DNA of 64,000 nucleotides from Rotaria socialis (GCA_905331475.1 CAJNYU010000412.1:79227-143226); one strand, 5' to 3'; shown: positions 38,307 to 51,475, numbered from the stretch's first letter. The notes: a model not told the origin generated them from the letters alone. Made by a program: numbers and translations.

Positions 38307-41121
38307 TATTGTATAATAACTATTTCGTTATTATCATTCGTGTTCGTAAAAATGGATATATATTGAATCGGTGTGGATATACGAATACTGACCGATATAA
38401 TGAATCTTGAACAAACTATACTTTTGATACAGTTTAATATTTTTTAATAATAGTCTTGTTCGTTCTATTGTATGTCTGTCGTCGCCAACTCAAGTTTGAG
38501 TTCCACTAGAGAACACTGTTTGGGGTTGTTGATAGTGAATAAATGTTTTCGAGAGAGAGAGAGAGAGAGAGGCAGAGAGGCAGAGAAGGAGAAAAGTAAT
38601 TTGAGTAGTAGTGCCGATAGTGAAAGAACAAGACAAAGAAAAAACGCTAGAAAAGAAAGAAAAGAGAAATAAATCAATATTGCTTGTTACTATTACTAAT
38701 GAACAATAGTGCATTACAATATATCCTTCTTACTCATGAGATAATATTTGTTATAGTGAAGAGTATATACGTATGTACTTACAATAGAGAACTATGTATT
38801 TTTTTGCTTAGATAAATAAGAATCGATTGAATTGAGAAATAGTCTATTCGTATTTTTTAATGAAATATTTAAAAAATAAATAAATGTTCATATAGACAAT
38901 GAAAAAGTCGCATGAGAATAAATTTGCTTGTCTACGAAAGATTTATCGATTTTATAAATTTTCCTTTTCTAGAAGAAGCAAAAAATCTGAATTTTAAAAT
39001 ATCAATCTCACATTGCAATTGAAAAATGAAATAAAAGAAGCCGACATATGCTGTGCATGTTCAAACTCTCGAATATCGTTTATCAGTTAGATTTATTGCA
39101 TTAATCAACTTGAATATTTAATCTATGCATTAGTTTCAAATGATAAAACGAAATCGAGAACAAAAAAAAAGTAATTGTTTGTCTGATCTGATGTCATGCA
39201 TTATATGAATATATTTTGATTGAACCGAATCTATTTTCTATCCAGTATTGCACAACATTTTTTATCTTCATCTTGATAATGAAGAAATTAAATCCTATAA
39301 AGTGTCTTGCCTGCAATGTTAATAAATTGATTCTTATACCTTCAGGTCTATGTGCATACAGTTACCTTGTACACATATTCAATAACATTTTCTACAATAG
39401 AACTGCCGGAGAAAAGGATACGGGTCTTTTTTGATAATCGAATGTGGTGGTATATTTGAATAGTGATTTGCCTTTAAGATTGATGATGTAGTATTAAGTG
39501 TTAGTTGTTGTTGTTACTTATTTTTAATATAGACTTATGTACATTGTCAAGGACAATAGTAATAATATTTTTTTAATACTTTTTGATATGTTGAAAACCA
39601 GTTTAAATAGACAATTCGATATTTATTCTTCAAAAATATTTAATATAATAGAGATGAATTGAATTAATGACGTTTTCAACAATTTTCCGTTTCATCAATG
39701 GTATGAAATTAATCTAAAATATTACGTCAACAATAGAAATAATCTCTATAAGGACAAAAACAATCAATTGCGAACCAATTTGAAAGTATTTCGAAGTTTT
39801 GAATGCAGCAAAACAAAATAACCTTATGATTTGAATATATATTTGTTCGAATGAAAAATTCCTTTTTTTTTCTACGACATCATGAACAGTATATGCATGA
39901 GATGAAAGAGTAACCCATAAAAATTCCTATATTTTATCTTATAACTTGCAGGATTCTTCGATTATTTTCGGGTAGCTAATATGTTTTCTAGTGAAAAAAT
40001 TTTGATTTAATTTCATAATGTTTTCGAAGTTTATTTCATCGGCTGATTGAGGCATATTAAATATCACTATGCTCGATAGTAATATTAGGCGGCCGAGGTT
40101 TTGTTGTGCGTGAACATGATTGCATAGGAAGAATTTCAAAGAAATACAAATCTTCATTGATTTCTGTAATAAATTAAGTATTTTGACAGTAGAGATCATA
40201 TTGCTTATAGTCATTAGTGTCTCCTGTTCTCGATGACAGCCTGTTGTTACTGATAATTATAGCTGAATCAGGCTAAGAGATCGACACCATCAAATTTTAG
40301 ACTTCAATGCTAATGAAGACGATTTGACTACTGCTCTATTATTAAGACATTTGAAACTTATTGAATGTGAAAAAGATAAAAGAAAACCGAAGTACATGTA
40401 AATTTTGGCGTCTCGATATTTTTTTGTCTCTCTACCAATCATTCTTAGTATTCTGTCAAGATACATTTTTGGAATATGATCGGTGATAGGAAAAAAAATA
40501 AATGCATTTTCTCGAGTGTTTTTTTAATTTTATTATTTATATCTTGGATTTGATTATCGAGAGAATGTTTATATGAACTACGCTTATGAGAGATGCTTCT
40601 TCTTCCATCCAAGCACGTAATCCTCGGCGAGGAAATGAGAGACGAAGAAATGAGAAGATAGCCAACAACACATTTCGATGTGATTTGCTAAGTTTATGTT
40701 ATACAAATGTAAAATATTATTAACTCTATTTTAGTCTCGTCGGAATAGAAGAAAAGTTGTTTCGTAAGATTTTCTTAGTTCGCAGTGAAATTACCCGGTC
40801 TGTGATTTAAAAAAAAATACTATCAGTTAATTGAACAAATCGGCAATATTGTTTTAAGTAATGAAAAACAAATATTATTCAACCGATGAACATTCCATGT
40901 TCCTCGGGTAATCCTTCAGAAAGATTCTCTTTTTTCTTGTCTCTGAAATCGGTCAATGATAGGCATAGAATGATGCATGCTGAATTTTTACACGACAGCA
41001 TTAGCGTTCAGTGTGAACTATAAGATTTTTCTTATCAGTAAAATTTGTTTCTATTTTAGCAATTGTATTCTGTTGATCGAAGCGCTTCTGTACTCAATCA
41101 CACACGCACGCACTATTCATC
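38307..41121. other. Intergenic between divergent genes, about 2.8 kb
   Basis: Contains a (GA)n tract (about 38551-38571) that sustains spurious open frames on both strands, and AT-rich sequence with no supported gene. It lies between the divergent tetraspanin and secreted-peptide genes and should carry both promoters. Confidence 0.5.
38551..38590. repeat. (GA)n microsatellite with GGCAGAGA variants
   Basis: About ten GA units followed by GGCAGAGAGGCAGAGAAGGAGA, a degenerate purine tract upstream of the tetraspanin gene. Confidence 0.9.
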
Positions 41122-41421
41122 ATGGTTTCCTTGTTTAACGCCAGTCTTCTTGGTTTCTTTTTATTTTTCATTATGGTCATTCAAGCAAAACCTCTGGCTG
41201 AATCATCATATACTTCGGGTGATAATAAATCACCAACAAAATATCAACATCTTTATGAGCTCTACAAAATTTTACGTGTCGATCCACGTCTTGCTTCTGT
41301 ATCCAATTATGATCTTATCTTATTTATCTATCGAAATTTCATCAATAATGATATTAATTCACATAGAAAGAAATATTCTATTCAAGAACCCAATTCAGAA
41401 TTAAACAACGATTCCGATTGA
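41122..41421 (+). CDS. Small secreted protein / possible peptide precursor
   Basis: A 99-aa single-exon frame starts at ATGGTTTCC. The N-terminal hydrophobic core (LLGFFLFFIMVIQA) followed by KPLAE looks like a cleavable signal peptide. The mature part has no cysteine, contains a regular helix-like block (HLYELYKILRVDPRLASV, then LILFIYRNF), a tribasic RKK at about residue 81 and an acidic tail, and has no other membrane segment. This layout fits a neuropeptide or hormone precursor, but I do not recognise the family. Coding support comes from the codon third-position pattern and a polyadenylation signal (AATAAAA) about 45 bp after the stop. Confidence 0.6.
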   Translation: MVSLFNASLLGFFLFFIMVIQAKPLAESSYTSGDNKSPTKYQHLYELYKILRVDPRLASVSNYDLILFIYRNFINNDINSHRKKYSIQEPNSELNNDSD

Positions 41422-43989
41422 TTCGATAAACATTTCCAAAAATTCATTTAACACTATGATTGCAATAAAATATAACTTCTAACATTTTCGATGGAGTATT
41501 TTTTTCCCCTTAAAACAATAAAATAACGATATGAAAAGCTGAGACGACGAAATTTCTTTTTTTTCATCCCGCAAAAACTAAGTGTTAGCTACATGAGATA
41601 CAACCTATAATTATAAGTGTCATGAAAAATTTAACACATGAACGCATCGATATTAGATAAAACTTTGATTTTATTCCATTCGGAAGATCATTAAATGGAA
41701 TCATAAGTCTTCGAACACTAATTATGTACTTAGAGAAAATCCTAATATAGAATAAATTTGTTTTTCTTTTTTTTCCATTAATTCTTTTTTCGCGGTTTCC
41801 ATTTCGTGCAGTCAATGTAATCTTGGTTTTCTAATTAAATCAAAGGACAGATGAAACCTATTCCCTATCTGCACCCTAATTAATTCTTAATACGACGACT
41901 GAATGGGTATTAATAGAAAAAAAAGTGAACTAATTTTTTCTAATGAAAGAAGTCTCGGAATAGATAAATCTCTCTTGACGCGAAAAAGAATGCGCATCAC
42001 GTAGATTCTAATAAATTATAAATATCTTGGCAAATAATTGGTGTTGTTAGCTGATTGCTGCTGAGATAAAGTAAATTAAATATTAAAAACTTATTTTCTC
42101 TTATCATGATACTGGGAAAATTAATTTTTAAATTTTACACAAAAGTTAGCTTCCATTAATAAACTCTTTCTCAAATACAATTTAGTTAGTTCATTGCGAT
42201 TATGAAGTATCAAATACGCAGAAAACAAACTAAAATTGAATATCCTCACCCGCAGGTACAAGGTGTTGGTTTTTGCGTATTTTATTTATTCATTCAAGTT
42301 ACATATTACTACTGGTAGAATTAAATAAGAGATTGATAAAGTTTTTCTTTTCATCTGATTCATTTTGTAGCTGAAACAGAGTTTTTTCTTCTTCAAAAAT
42401 ACAACTGTATTCATGGTTCCTCTCGAAAAACTATGACTTCCTTGTTGAAAGTTTGATTCTTGAATAGAAAACGATTCATGAAAAGGAAACAGTTTTGACG
42501 AGCTTCAGCAAAGAATATCTTCAAAAGTATTGAACTGATATTTATACCAATATACACAACGTTCATAGTACAAAACAAAGTATGCACGTCATGATCTTCA
42601 AAACAAAGACATATTTTGTATATTATTTCGAACGAGTGTTTCTTTTTGCTATAGTTTAAATTTGCACATATTTGCAATTTGTTCTTGCTTCGACCTGTTA
42701 TAATATTCGTTTTTCATGTGGAAAATAGGAGAATCGTTTTGATTACTACTGTCCTAATCAAAATTGATACTAAACAAGGCTCGAGGAAAGAATATGCAAA
42801 AATATTTCTAGTCTCATTAAAACCGAGATTATTTTGCTTTCTTGGTGATTGCGTGTAGATTATATTTGATGAGAATTGAATCTTATTTTTGAAAATTGAA
42901 TTTAATCCTTTTTTTGTAATCTATTTGGATAAGGAAATATTTATATTATTATTGAGTCAACATCATTAACGTGAATTTGGTTAGTATGCAAGGAACTATT
43001 AAAACTAAACAAATATTCAATAGTTTTTCGAAATAAAACAGAAACTAAAAGAAATCTTGAAATGAAACAGCTATCGATTTAAAAATAGTCAAGCAACTAA
43101 CTACTGGAACAATTAAATAGTTTCTTAGAAAAATCAGATTTCTTCGTGTTTTTTTGTTTTGGATCAAAGCAGGAGTAACTATGATAAAAATTCTACGAGT
43201 TTTATTATTATATTAATATTATATTTTTCTTTTTTGTTTTTGTAATTTGTGGTCTGCCTCTATTTCTTTGGTGCAATTACAACTGAGTCATGTTCGGCCT
43301 CGCTAGCTTCCATTTCACATAGATAGTCAATACTTGCTGGCAGCATTCTTTTTTTCTCCTTTCTTCCCTTTTACACTTCTTTTACTTTTCTGTCTTCTTT
43401 TCGTTGATAGTCGCTTTGCTTATTATAATGCTCTCAAGGAGTGTCCTCTTTGGTTTTTTTTAATCATTCTTGGTCATTTCTATTTTATTTCATTCTATTG
43501 TCTTATCTTTATTTTTACTTCTTTCTTTCTCTCGTTTCTACTTTTGCTTTGTTTTCTTTTTTTCCTCTCTTTTTCTATAGCAAGCACATTATGTTGCAAG
43601 CTCAAATGCCCCTTTAGAACCGTCAGGATCATAGGGTTAACTCATGCATAATAAAAAAAAAGTTCTATGAGTTTTTTTTTCTAGTTCTGCATATCATGTT
43701 ATATTTAACGGTCTCTGATTCTTCGGGATGTTCACAATAGACAGCTAATCATTATTATTGAAATTACTCAACGAAACAAATATGTTGTAGGTTATAAGAA
43801 GGCAAATACATATTCTCATATGGCAGCTCGACAGATTCAATAACAGTGTGCGGTGGTTCGACGATATTTAGTTTTGGTACTCTACGAAACTTTCTTAATA
43901 TTTGAGTCTTTTGAAAAACTCGTCGTAATTCATGTACATTTATATTTATGTTTTTATCATTGAATAATTAAATTGTACTATTTACTGAC
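41422..43989. other. Intergenic, about 2.6 kb
   Basis: AT-rich. A T-rich, Phe/Leu-encoding open stretch at 43334-43651 is a composition artefact of a pyrimidine tract. No gene recognised. Confidence 0.5.
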
Positions 43990-44858
43990 TTATTTGAAAG
44001 AACATTAGGTGTTGGATTTGGTCTCGATTGGTAAAATCATTGATCGTACTTGATGTAAAATCCGTGCTATTTTAACCACTGCAATTCTTTCAATCTCATC
44101 AACATGTATTTGTTTGTCAAGTACTAATCGATTTCTGACTACTTTTTGCCAAGAAAAATACAGGCAATTCAGTCGATTATCACTACCAATACGAGCAGTT
44201 CTTCTTACTAATATTTTTTGGCTTGGTCATTTTATTCCTTGTGTTATATCTGCTGACTTAATAAGAAATTCAATTATAGGTTTAATATCTTGTACACTTA
44301 TTCTAAATGAAGCTAATACGAATTATACTCTACACTTAACATTTCCTGTCTACTACGGCTTTTTTTCCTAGCGTGATTCTAATAATAACAGGCTACCTGG
44401 CATACAGAAATATAAATACGCTACAAGTCATTCATCAGCAGCACTTAGTTCAAAAACAATTAACATCAATGATGCTAATATTAATTCCAATTATACTATT
44501 TTCAACACTGTCCTATGTTACATTTACACAAAATGCAGTATTTACTGTATCAATAGATAAATCTACTGAGCTGAGAGCTGTAGAGCTTTTACTTTCAAAC
44601 AGCGTAACAAATCTATCCTCTATAACATTTGCATGTCCATTCTTTGCATCATCATCATCATCAGTATTTAGCGAACAAGCAAAACTAATATGTTTCTGTC
44701 GGAAATCAACATTATTTAGATCAAATTAACAATGGATAGTAGATGAACTGTATATATCTTGCCCAGCAGCAGCCAGAGTGACCAATATTTCCGGCTCTAA
44801 CAATGCGTCTGGTGCATCGGTAATTGCATTTACACGGAATTTGAATGTAAATCAATAA
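43990..44858 (+). pseudogene. Decayed rhodopsin-like GPCR, second copy
   Basis: The readable part runs from a TM3-like stretch (CICLSSTNRFLTTF, then EKYRQFSRLS, the intracellular-loop-2 position) through TM4 (VLLTNIFWLGHFIPCVI), TM5 (split by TAG at 44369-44371, then VILIITGYLAYRNI), TM6 (LTSMMLILIPIILFSTLSYV) and TM7 (LSSITFACPFFASSSSSVF). Another stop (TAA, 44727-44729) interrupts the tail, after which the same frame stays open to TAA at 44856-44858. The region before TM3 has stops and a frameshift around 44075. It belongs to the same broad receptor class as the 14.5-kb pseudogene but is too diverged to be a recent copy. Confidence 0.72.
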
Positions 44859-45895
44859 TGGACCCTAGTTTGAAAATCTATATGCAGTCACATATTCGAT
44901 TACATTTTTCAAATTGTTGTCATGATTCTTACAATTTATGATTCTTTTAGAACATTTTCCTTCCATATTTGAAATGTTAAATGAAGCCCTTGTTTGAAAT
45001 CTGATATTTTCGTTTCAAACTATCATCACTTTAGATACATAACTAAGTAGATTTCAATCTTTTCAAAATTTCTTGGATGCAAACAAATCAACAAAATAGT
45101 AAATTCATTTGTGCAACGCTTTTTGTACATTCCCTACGAGTCAAATGAACGTCGTTGCCGAAAAAAGCTCACTATCTGTTTTATAAACTATATTTGCAAT
45201 TTTATTTAGCTCTGACCATAGAATAGCCAATTCGGCAAACTGCTTAATGAAAGATATCGTGAAGTTCACTTTACTACGACTTTATTTTATTATGCGGCCA
45301 CCCTTTTGACTCTCACACCAATGTTGTCTCTGGCTCATCGACTGTAGAAATACATTATATATATTCGTATTCTTTGTAAATAATTCCAAAGAGTATTCTT
45401 TACACTGCATCCTATTATATCGGTATATGACGCGTACGTAAATGGTTCATTTTCATGTATACTGCTACGTGCGCACCATCCATTCAAATCTTACTTATCT
45501 TACTATCAGTAGCATACCTTCGATAGATGAATGTCACTAAGTATCATTTGAATCTCTACGAACATGGATACCCTATTGATAATTTAGCGATGACTCTAAA
45601 TTCAACCAGCTTATTTATACAGAGAACACGAACCAAATTTGCATTTATATGTCTACGTAGACGCACTCATGACTCATGTATGTTTAGGTTTTTTTCTGTT
45701 CGTCTACTCCCATAAAACTCCTATGCAGCGACAGAAGCGAACAACGAGAATCTTTCCAAAAAAAAAACATGTGCATCAGTAAGAACGAGAAAAAAAGAAC
45801 TGACTGCAAATAGAAAAAGAAAAATGTGCGTCCGTAGCAATTTCTTCACCATTAATAGACCGAACCAAACGTGTGTAATGTTGAAAGACAAACGT
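44859..45895. other. Intergenic, about 1 kb
   Basis: No supported gene. A 24-codon in-frame upstream extension of the following gene begins at ATG 45824. Confidence 0.45.
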
Positions 45896-46705
45896 ATGGC
45901 TGACATCAAACCTCGTAGTTTTGTGACATGTGCTTGTGGTAAGACACTACAACTGCGGAATCTCGCTCAGCATTGTTCAAGCAAAAGCCATACTGCATTT
46001 GCAAATAAACAGATATCGATCAGCCAAGACAAAAATAATGATGTAGTGAACTCCGATTCGTCTGATCATTTACTCGATTTGACAGCATTTCTTCGGGAAT
46101 GCGATTTACGTGCCGATCAAGATCGAATTCGAGCCATCGTAGAGCGACATCAATGTATGGATCCGTATACAAAAAGTAAATTAATTATGAAAAATGGAGA
46201 ACTAACACTGAATAATTTTGATGTTGATCACATTCATGAAGCGCAGATACTGGCTTGTGCTGTCCGTCACACACCGGAACTGGCACCTCGTGTTAGTAAT
46301 ACGTTGATATTGAGACCGTTACGAACTGTTTGTAATGATGTTTCGAATTTGACGATCACCGAAGCAAAAGTTAATCGATCGAAAGGGCAAGCTGTGAAAT
46401 TTTTCTTGGGACATTTTCAGACATCGACAGAATTACCACTTCTTGCAGCATTCATCCAAACAGCAGATGGTAAAGAACGTTCGATTGCTCATTTTGCACA
46501 AAATATTGTCGATACAATAGAAGCAACTAGCGGTGTTATGAGTGATGCAATTCGTCAAACACGTATGGAAAATGGACGTGTGTCTGGTGCAAGTTCCTAC
46601 GAAAAAGTTGCCGAACAATTTGATACAATCGTTGATCGAATGCAACTGAACTGGAATGAAGGAGTGAAACTTCGCAATGGTAAAACGTACTATGCCAGCA
46701 AGTAA
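45896..46705 (+). CDS. Orphan zinc-finger protein with HNH-nuclease-like motif
   Basis: Single-exon, 269 aa from ATG at 45896. ATG 45824 would add 24 residues without hydrophobic or conserved character. The N-terminus has a compact Cys/His cluster, C12-x-C14-x11-H26-x5-H32, consistent with one zinc finger. Further in, VDHIHEAQ (Asp111-His112) is followed about 40 residues later by SNLTITEAKVNRSKG (Asn151, Asn160, Lys163). This resembles the DH...N...NxxKG arrangement of HNH/beta-beta-alpha-metal nucleases. That assignment is my inference from motif spacing only. The remainder is helical and polar with no membrane segment. G+C is visibly higher than in neighbouring genes and there is no intron, so recent or horizontal origin is possible. 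Not recognised as a named family. Confidence 0.62.
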   Translation: MADIKPRSFVTCACGKTLQLRNLAQHCSSKSHTAFANKQISISQDKNNDVVNSDSSDHLLDLTAFLRECDLRADQDRIRAIVERHQCMDPYTKSKLIMKNGELTLNNFDVDHIHEAQILACAVRHTPELAPRVSNTLILRPLRTVCNDVSNLTITEAKVNRSKGQAVKFFLGHFQTSTELPLLAAFIQTADGKERSIAHFAQNIVDTIEATSGVMSDAIRQTRMENGRVSGASSYEKVAEQFDTIVDRMQLNWNEGVKLRNGKTYYASK

Positions 46706-49430
46706 CATGAAATATATAATCACACCATTTTTAATGTCCAATTGACATGAATAATTAAAGCCAGATGTAACTATCATGGTTACTGTTTTGTATTTGAACA
46801 GTAGAATCTGAAAGATTTTGGTAATAATATATTTTTTCTTTCGATTTTTCTACGCGTTTCTCTGCAATTATTACATGGGAGCATGACCCAATCAATAATT
46901 TTACTTCTCACTCGCTTTCAACTTTCTTTAATGATATTTTTCCAGTTGATTCAATTATCATCGATTGGGACTTGCGGTGTTGTTCTTACAATTGGGATGA
47001 GTTGGATACGACATAAAATATACGAATGCGCCATATTCGTCATTATCATCGGTTATTACCAGAATGCACTTGATTTCTGATGGAGAATGAATTCGCATCG
47101 TTTTCTTCTACAATGTCTTCGTCGCAAGGATTGATCGAGCAAAAATTTTACCCATTCAGTCTTTCATGCCAATAAAAACTAATATAAAACGAACAGTAAC
47201 GACTTTTCTTCTTCGTTCGGTAGCAAACTCCGTTTTTTTGCTTCCGGATATTCCCATAGTATTGCAATAACAAAGCGTGAATTCCATCGTCAGTGATCTT
47301 TCATGTTGATGTTTGTTTTTACGATGAAATTTCATGTTTCAATTGCCTCTCTCATTGCTCATAACCGATTGGTTCCATAAATATCTGATCAAACAGATGA
47401 CAGCCTAGCACTTAGATAGTAGATCGAATGGTTAGTGTCTCATAAAATTATAAAAACTGCAAAATCTATGTCGAACAAAAGCATAACAGATGAGAAAAAT
47501 TCAATGAATTCTTGATTACACATAAAAATATAATTCGATTTATTAAAATTTTCAAATCATGAAAATGCTTAGTCTGTAATTTCGTCATCGATCAGCAAAT
47601 CAACTTGACATATACGATACGGATTGACGAAATCAAAAGTATCATCTATTCTCAATTTGAAATTGATCAATTCATTGATGGTACAACAAGTCTGTTCGAT
47701 AGGAGTCAAAGATGGAGGATATCAAAATCAAGTTTTCGAAATAATTATTATTGTTGATTTCAATCATGTTATTATTTATGGGAAATATAGTCAGAAAACA
47801 GTGTATCACGTACTTCTGAAATATTCTGTTCGATTATTCAATAGTTTCTTCTATCCTCGTTTTGAAATAAAAGAATGAAGACTATTCATATGTTTTAATG
47901 AACTACTCGCGATTTACAAAGTGTTTACGTAGTAATATATACATGAAGAGTCATCTTAAAAATATCGAACTTCTTTTATCTTAGTAAGATATCAGTACAG
48001 ATAGTATTTCTGAATGGTTAGTCTATTTCGTGAGACTTCACCGTGCCAGAACATACTATCAAGATAGAGAAAAACATGTTGACATCGTCATCAGTTTGAG
48101 CTATATAAAAGTAGATGAATCGAAACTACTAAAGATGATCACACCTGTGACGTTAACATACTACGCTCAGCACGGGATTGATAATGAATCTCAAAAGAAT
48201 GTGCTGAATATCACTTGAATTTCTGATGGTCAGTTTACTTCTCATGTTGCCTCTTTTGTTATAATTGCATCGCGTACATCCAACTATATCTGATATTAAT
48301 CAATCATACGCTTTTATTCTTAATTTTAATTGTTTACACACAAGTCTCTCAATACCGAGTCACAGAACGAGCTTCCCAAAAAGAGGTCTTCGTGCAAGTA
48401 CGATTCAAAAATAGATTGCTTTCTAACTGCTAGTGTTTGTGCTCGAAGTGTCTTATATTCGACTTCACAGCGAAGTGTTGATATGAATAATTCGTAATGA
48501 TAATATTAGTAAAATAAAAAATTAGCATTTCTATTATCTTTTTTTCTAGGAACTAAGATTCAGTCACCGTGCTATTGTGATTACACTGTGATACGTGGTC
48601 GCTGTAAGGAGATAAAAGAAATATTGGTTGAAATAGGTTCTAAACTATACGATGAAGATCATAAGTTGTAATGTGTATATTACAAGGTCGTGATACAACA
48701 AGTGATGATTCAGTTCAATATACCGTCAGTATCGGTTGTTAGTGACCATTGACTCTTGGTATATGTGACTCTAGAGATGACTTCTAAATTGGTCTATATT
48801 TTCATGCACGCCGAGTCATTCTTCACTCAACACTAAACATGAGTATTTGACAATTGAGAGCTGCTGTCCCGACGTTTTGATTAAAAAGAACAGACGTTAT
48901 TCATCAATCTACTTTTTAGGTAAAACAATTTAATTTATTCTGATTGGAAAAAAACAGAATTGAATTCTCTTGAACACTTTTGCTTTTCAGCAACGAATAC
49001 AAATTACACGCGTATTTCAGAATCGGAAGAAAACATCAACGAGCAGAGTACGTATTGCTGCTTTTTGTGAATAGATACTTACAATCACATGACGATACTC
49101 TTACGTAAACAAGTCGTATTTTCATATTTCGACTAGTCATAAGATGAAAAGTTATTGCTCGATGACTAATGATAACTAAAGACTATTCATTCTGTCGATC
49201 GTTAAAAAACAAGTATTCATACATTTATATACTTCATGCATCGATAATTTTTGTCATTAGAAAACAACAATACTTACTGCTATGAGAAAAATGATATCAA
49301 TAATAACCAAAAGAAAAATCCAATAAACATACTGGTTAGTACACGATACTATATTAAGCACTAAAACATCAAGGCAAACATATTTATACAGAAGTATTTT
49401 ATTTAAGTATACCTTGGCGTATTGAAGAAT
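46706..49430. other. Intergenic, about 2.7 kb, possible gene debris
   Basis: Slightly less AT-rich than other spacers. Several short open stretches (about 46940-47150, 47620-47880, 48030-48220, 48550-48670) have near-coding composition but are broken by stops and do not form a splice chain that I can defend. They may be remains of decayed genes. No product can be named. Confidence 0.4.
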
Positions 49431-51475
49431 ATGGCCACCGCAGAACACGATGATAATTTAGAAACATTTTCTCTTCTGTGGCTTGATGCGGAAGCCAACG
49501 CAACAGAAGAAAACAAACGTGCTAAACAACGACTTCGCTCAATCATCAATCATCTCAAAATATTTCATGACCTACACAAATGCAAAAAGTATATCAAGTC
49601 CCAATCTGAGTACGATCGAATTATTCTTATCTCTAGTGGTAGATTAGGTAAAGAACTAGTTCCTCAGATTCATGATCTTCATCAACTCTCCTCTGTATAT
49701 ATTTATTGCAAGGAGAAGAAATTTCATAAACAGTGGGCTCAACACTTTTGTAAAGTATGAAGCATTTATTTTTGTTGTATTCATTATATTCTTCGTTGTT
49801 TGCTCTAAAGGTTAAAAGTGTAGTTGTAAATCTTGATGATCTCATTGATCGAATCAAAAGAGATCAAAAAATCCGAGTAAAACATGATCAACCAATGATT
49901 ATGAATATTTACGATAATAGTAGAAATCCAGATGAATCAACCACTGAACTTAATGGTAATTTCATTCATTATCTATTATTAATCGACGTTCTTATTAGGA
50001 TGAAATTTAATGAAAAAGATAACAAAAAATTTATTGAGTTTTGTAAAGATAAATTTTCTGGCAACGATCTTCAATTAAGTCTTATTCAAGAATTTGAACG
50101 TGATTATAAGCCCAATGATGCTATATGGTGGTATACCCGTGATGGATTTTTATTCAACATGTTAAACAAAGCTCTACGCATACAAAACACTGAATTATTA
50201 TTTTTATTTCGTTTTTTTATTCATGATCTCTATCAACAACTGAAAAAGAATCAATGTGAAACGCCTGTTCAAGTTTATCGTTGTCAAACTATTTCTGTTG
50301 AAGAATTAAGAAATCTCCAACGATCACGTGATCAAATTATTTCGATAAATTCATTTTTCTCGACAACATCTAATCGGAGTGTCGCATTGAAATTTTCGTC
50401 TGGTTCAAAAATAGCGAAGGGTTTGAATCAAGTACTATTCACGATTGAAGTTGATCCTCATAAAGTAAAATCAAAACCATTCGCTGATATCAGTACACTC
50501 AGCTACTTCAACGAAGAATCTGAAGTCTTATTTATGGTTGGATGTATATTTCGTTTGATGAATATTCGTTGGGACGATAACGATAAACTTTGGATAATTC
50601 AAATGCAGTTAGCAGGAAATGAGAAAAATGATGTGAAGGATCTTTTCCATCATTTGAGAGAAGAATACGGAGGTGGCGAGAGTGAAGCTGATCTTCTATC
50701 GTATGGTGATATATTGTGCCATATGGGGAAATACGATTTAGCAGAGAAAATATATTCTGACTTACGAAAGCGATGTTCAACAGATGATGATTCCTATGAT
50801 CATTTATGTTTCTCACTTGCTGTGGCACATAAAGAAAGAAAAGATTTCGCACGCAGCCTGCGATGGTTTCAAAGAGCATTGGACAGGAAAATGCGTACGG
50901 ATCCATCTGATTTGCTCTACATTGCTGGTTTGCACTGTTCTATCGGGAATATTCATATGGAAAAGAAACAATATGACGAAGCAATGAAATATTACAATAA
51001 AGCAATGGAATTATATAAGCGCGAAAACGCTACCAATCATGCAAACATGGCATCTTTGTATTATGGCATTGCTCGTATTTTCTATTTTCAAAACCAATAC
51101 GCGGATGCGTTGAATTATCATCAAGAGTCATTAAATATTCAACAGAAGCATTTACCGAATAATCATCCAGATATGGCTATCAATTATACCGGCATGGGTG
51201 ATATTTATCTTAGTCTGCATGAATACCAGCATGCCACGGAATATTATAGGCGTTCGCTTGATATTCGAAAGAAATCATTACCTCCTCAACATCCAAATAT
51301 TGCATTGAGTAATCAAAATATCGGCAAAGTATATGAGGCAACCAATCAACAGAAAGACGCTTTAGAATATTATCAAAAAGCACTCATAATCTATCGTCAT
51401 TCACTAGCAGCTGATCATCCAGATGTAATTGATATAAAAAAAGATATTGAACGTGTCATCGCAAAGCGAAAATGA
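49431..51475 (+). CDS. Arginine-type ADP-ribosyltransferase fused to TPR repeats
   Basis: Exons 49431-49754 and 49811-51475, with a 56-nt phase-0 intron, give 662 aa. Residues 1-~150 form the N-terminal region seen in bdelloid members of this family (IILISSGRLGKEL, VYIYC). Residues ~255-390 are an ART fold with the R-S-ExE triad: Arg265 in VYRCQ, Ser292 in FFSTTS, and E-S-E at 344-346, the pattern of arginine-specific mono-ADP-ribosyltransferases that use NAD+. From ~400 to the end there are about six TPR/kinesin-light-chain-type repeats (for example KYDLAEKIY, QYDEAMKYYNKAMEL, QYADALNYHQESLNI), which bind protein partners. There is no signal peptide, so it is probably cytosolic. Target unknown. 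An AATAAA follows near 51558. A Harbinger-like MITE sits 160 bp downstream. Confidence 0.9.

Noticed and set aside
38472-38714. Open frames on both strands around the GA tract
   Set aside because: They arise from the (GA)n microsatellite, and the encoded RE/SL repeats have no protein-family resemblance.
43334-43651. 105-codon Phe/Leu-rich frame, looking like a membrane protein
   Set aside because: It is a T/C-rich tract in which stops are rare by composition. There is no splice context, no family motif, and the residue mix is monotonous.
46883-48670. A multi-exon gene in the 46.9-48.7 kb spacer
   Set aside because: Several short frames look partly coding, but each is closed by stops and no consistent phase-compatible GT-AG chain links them.
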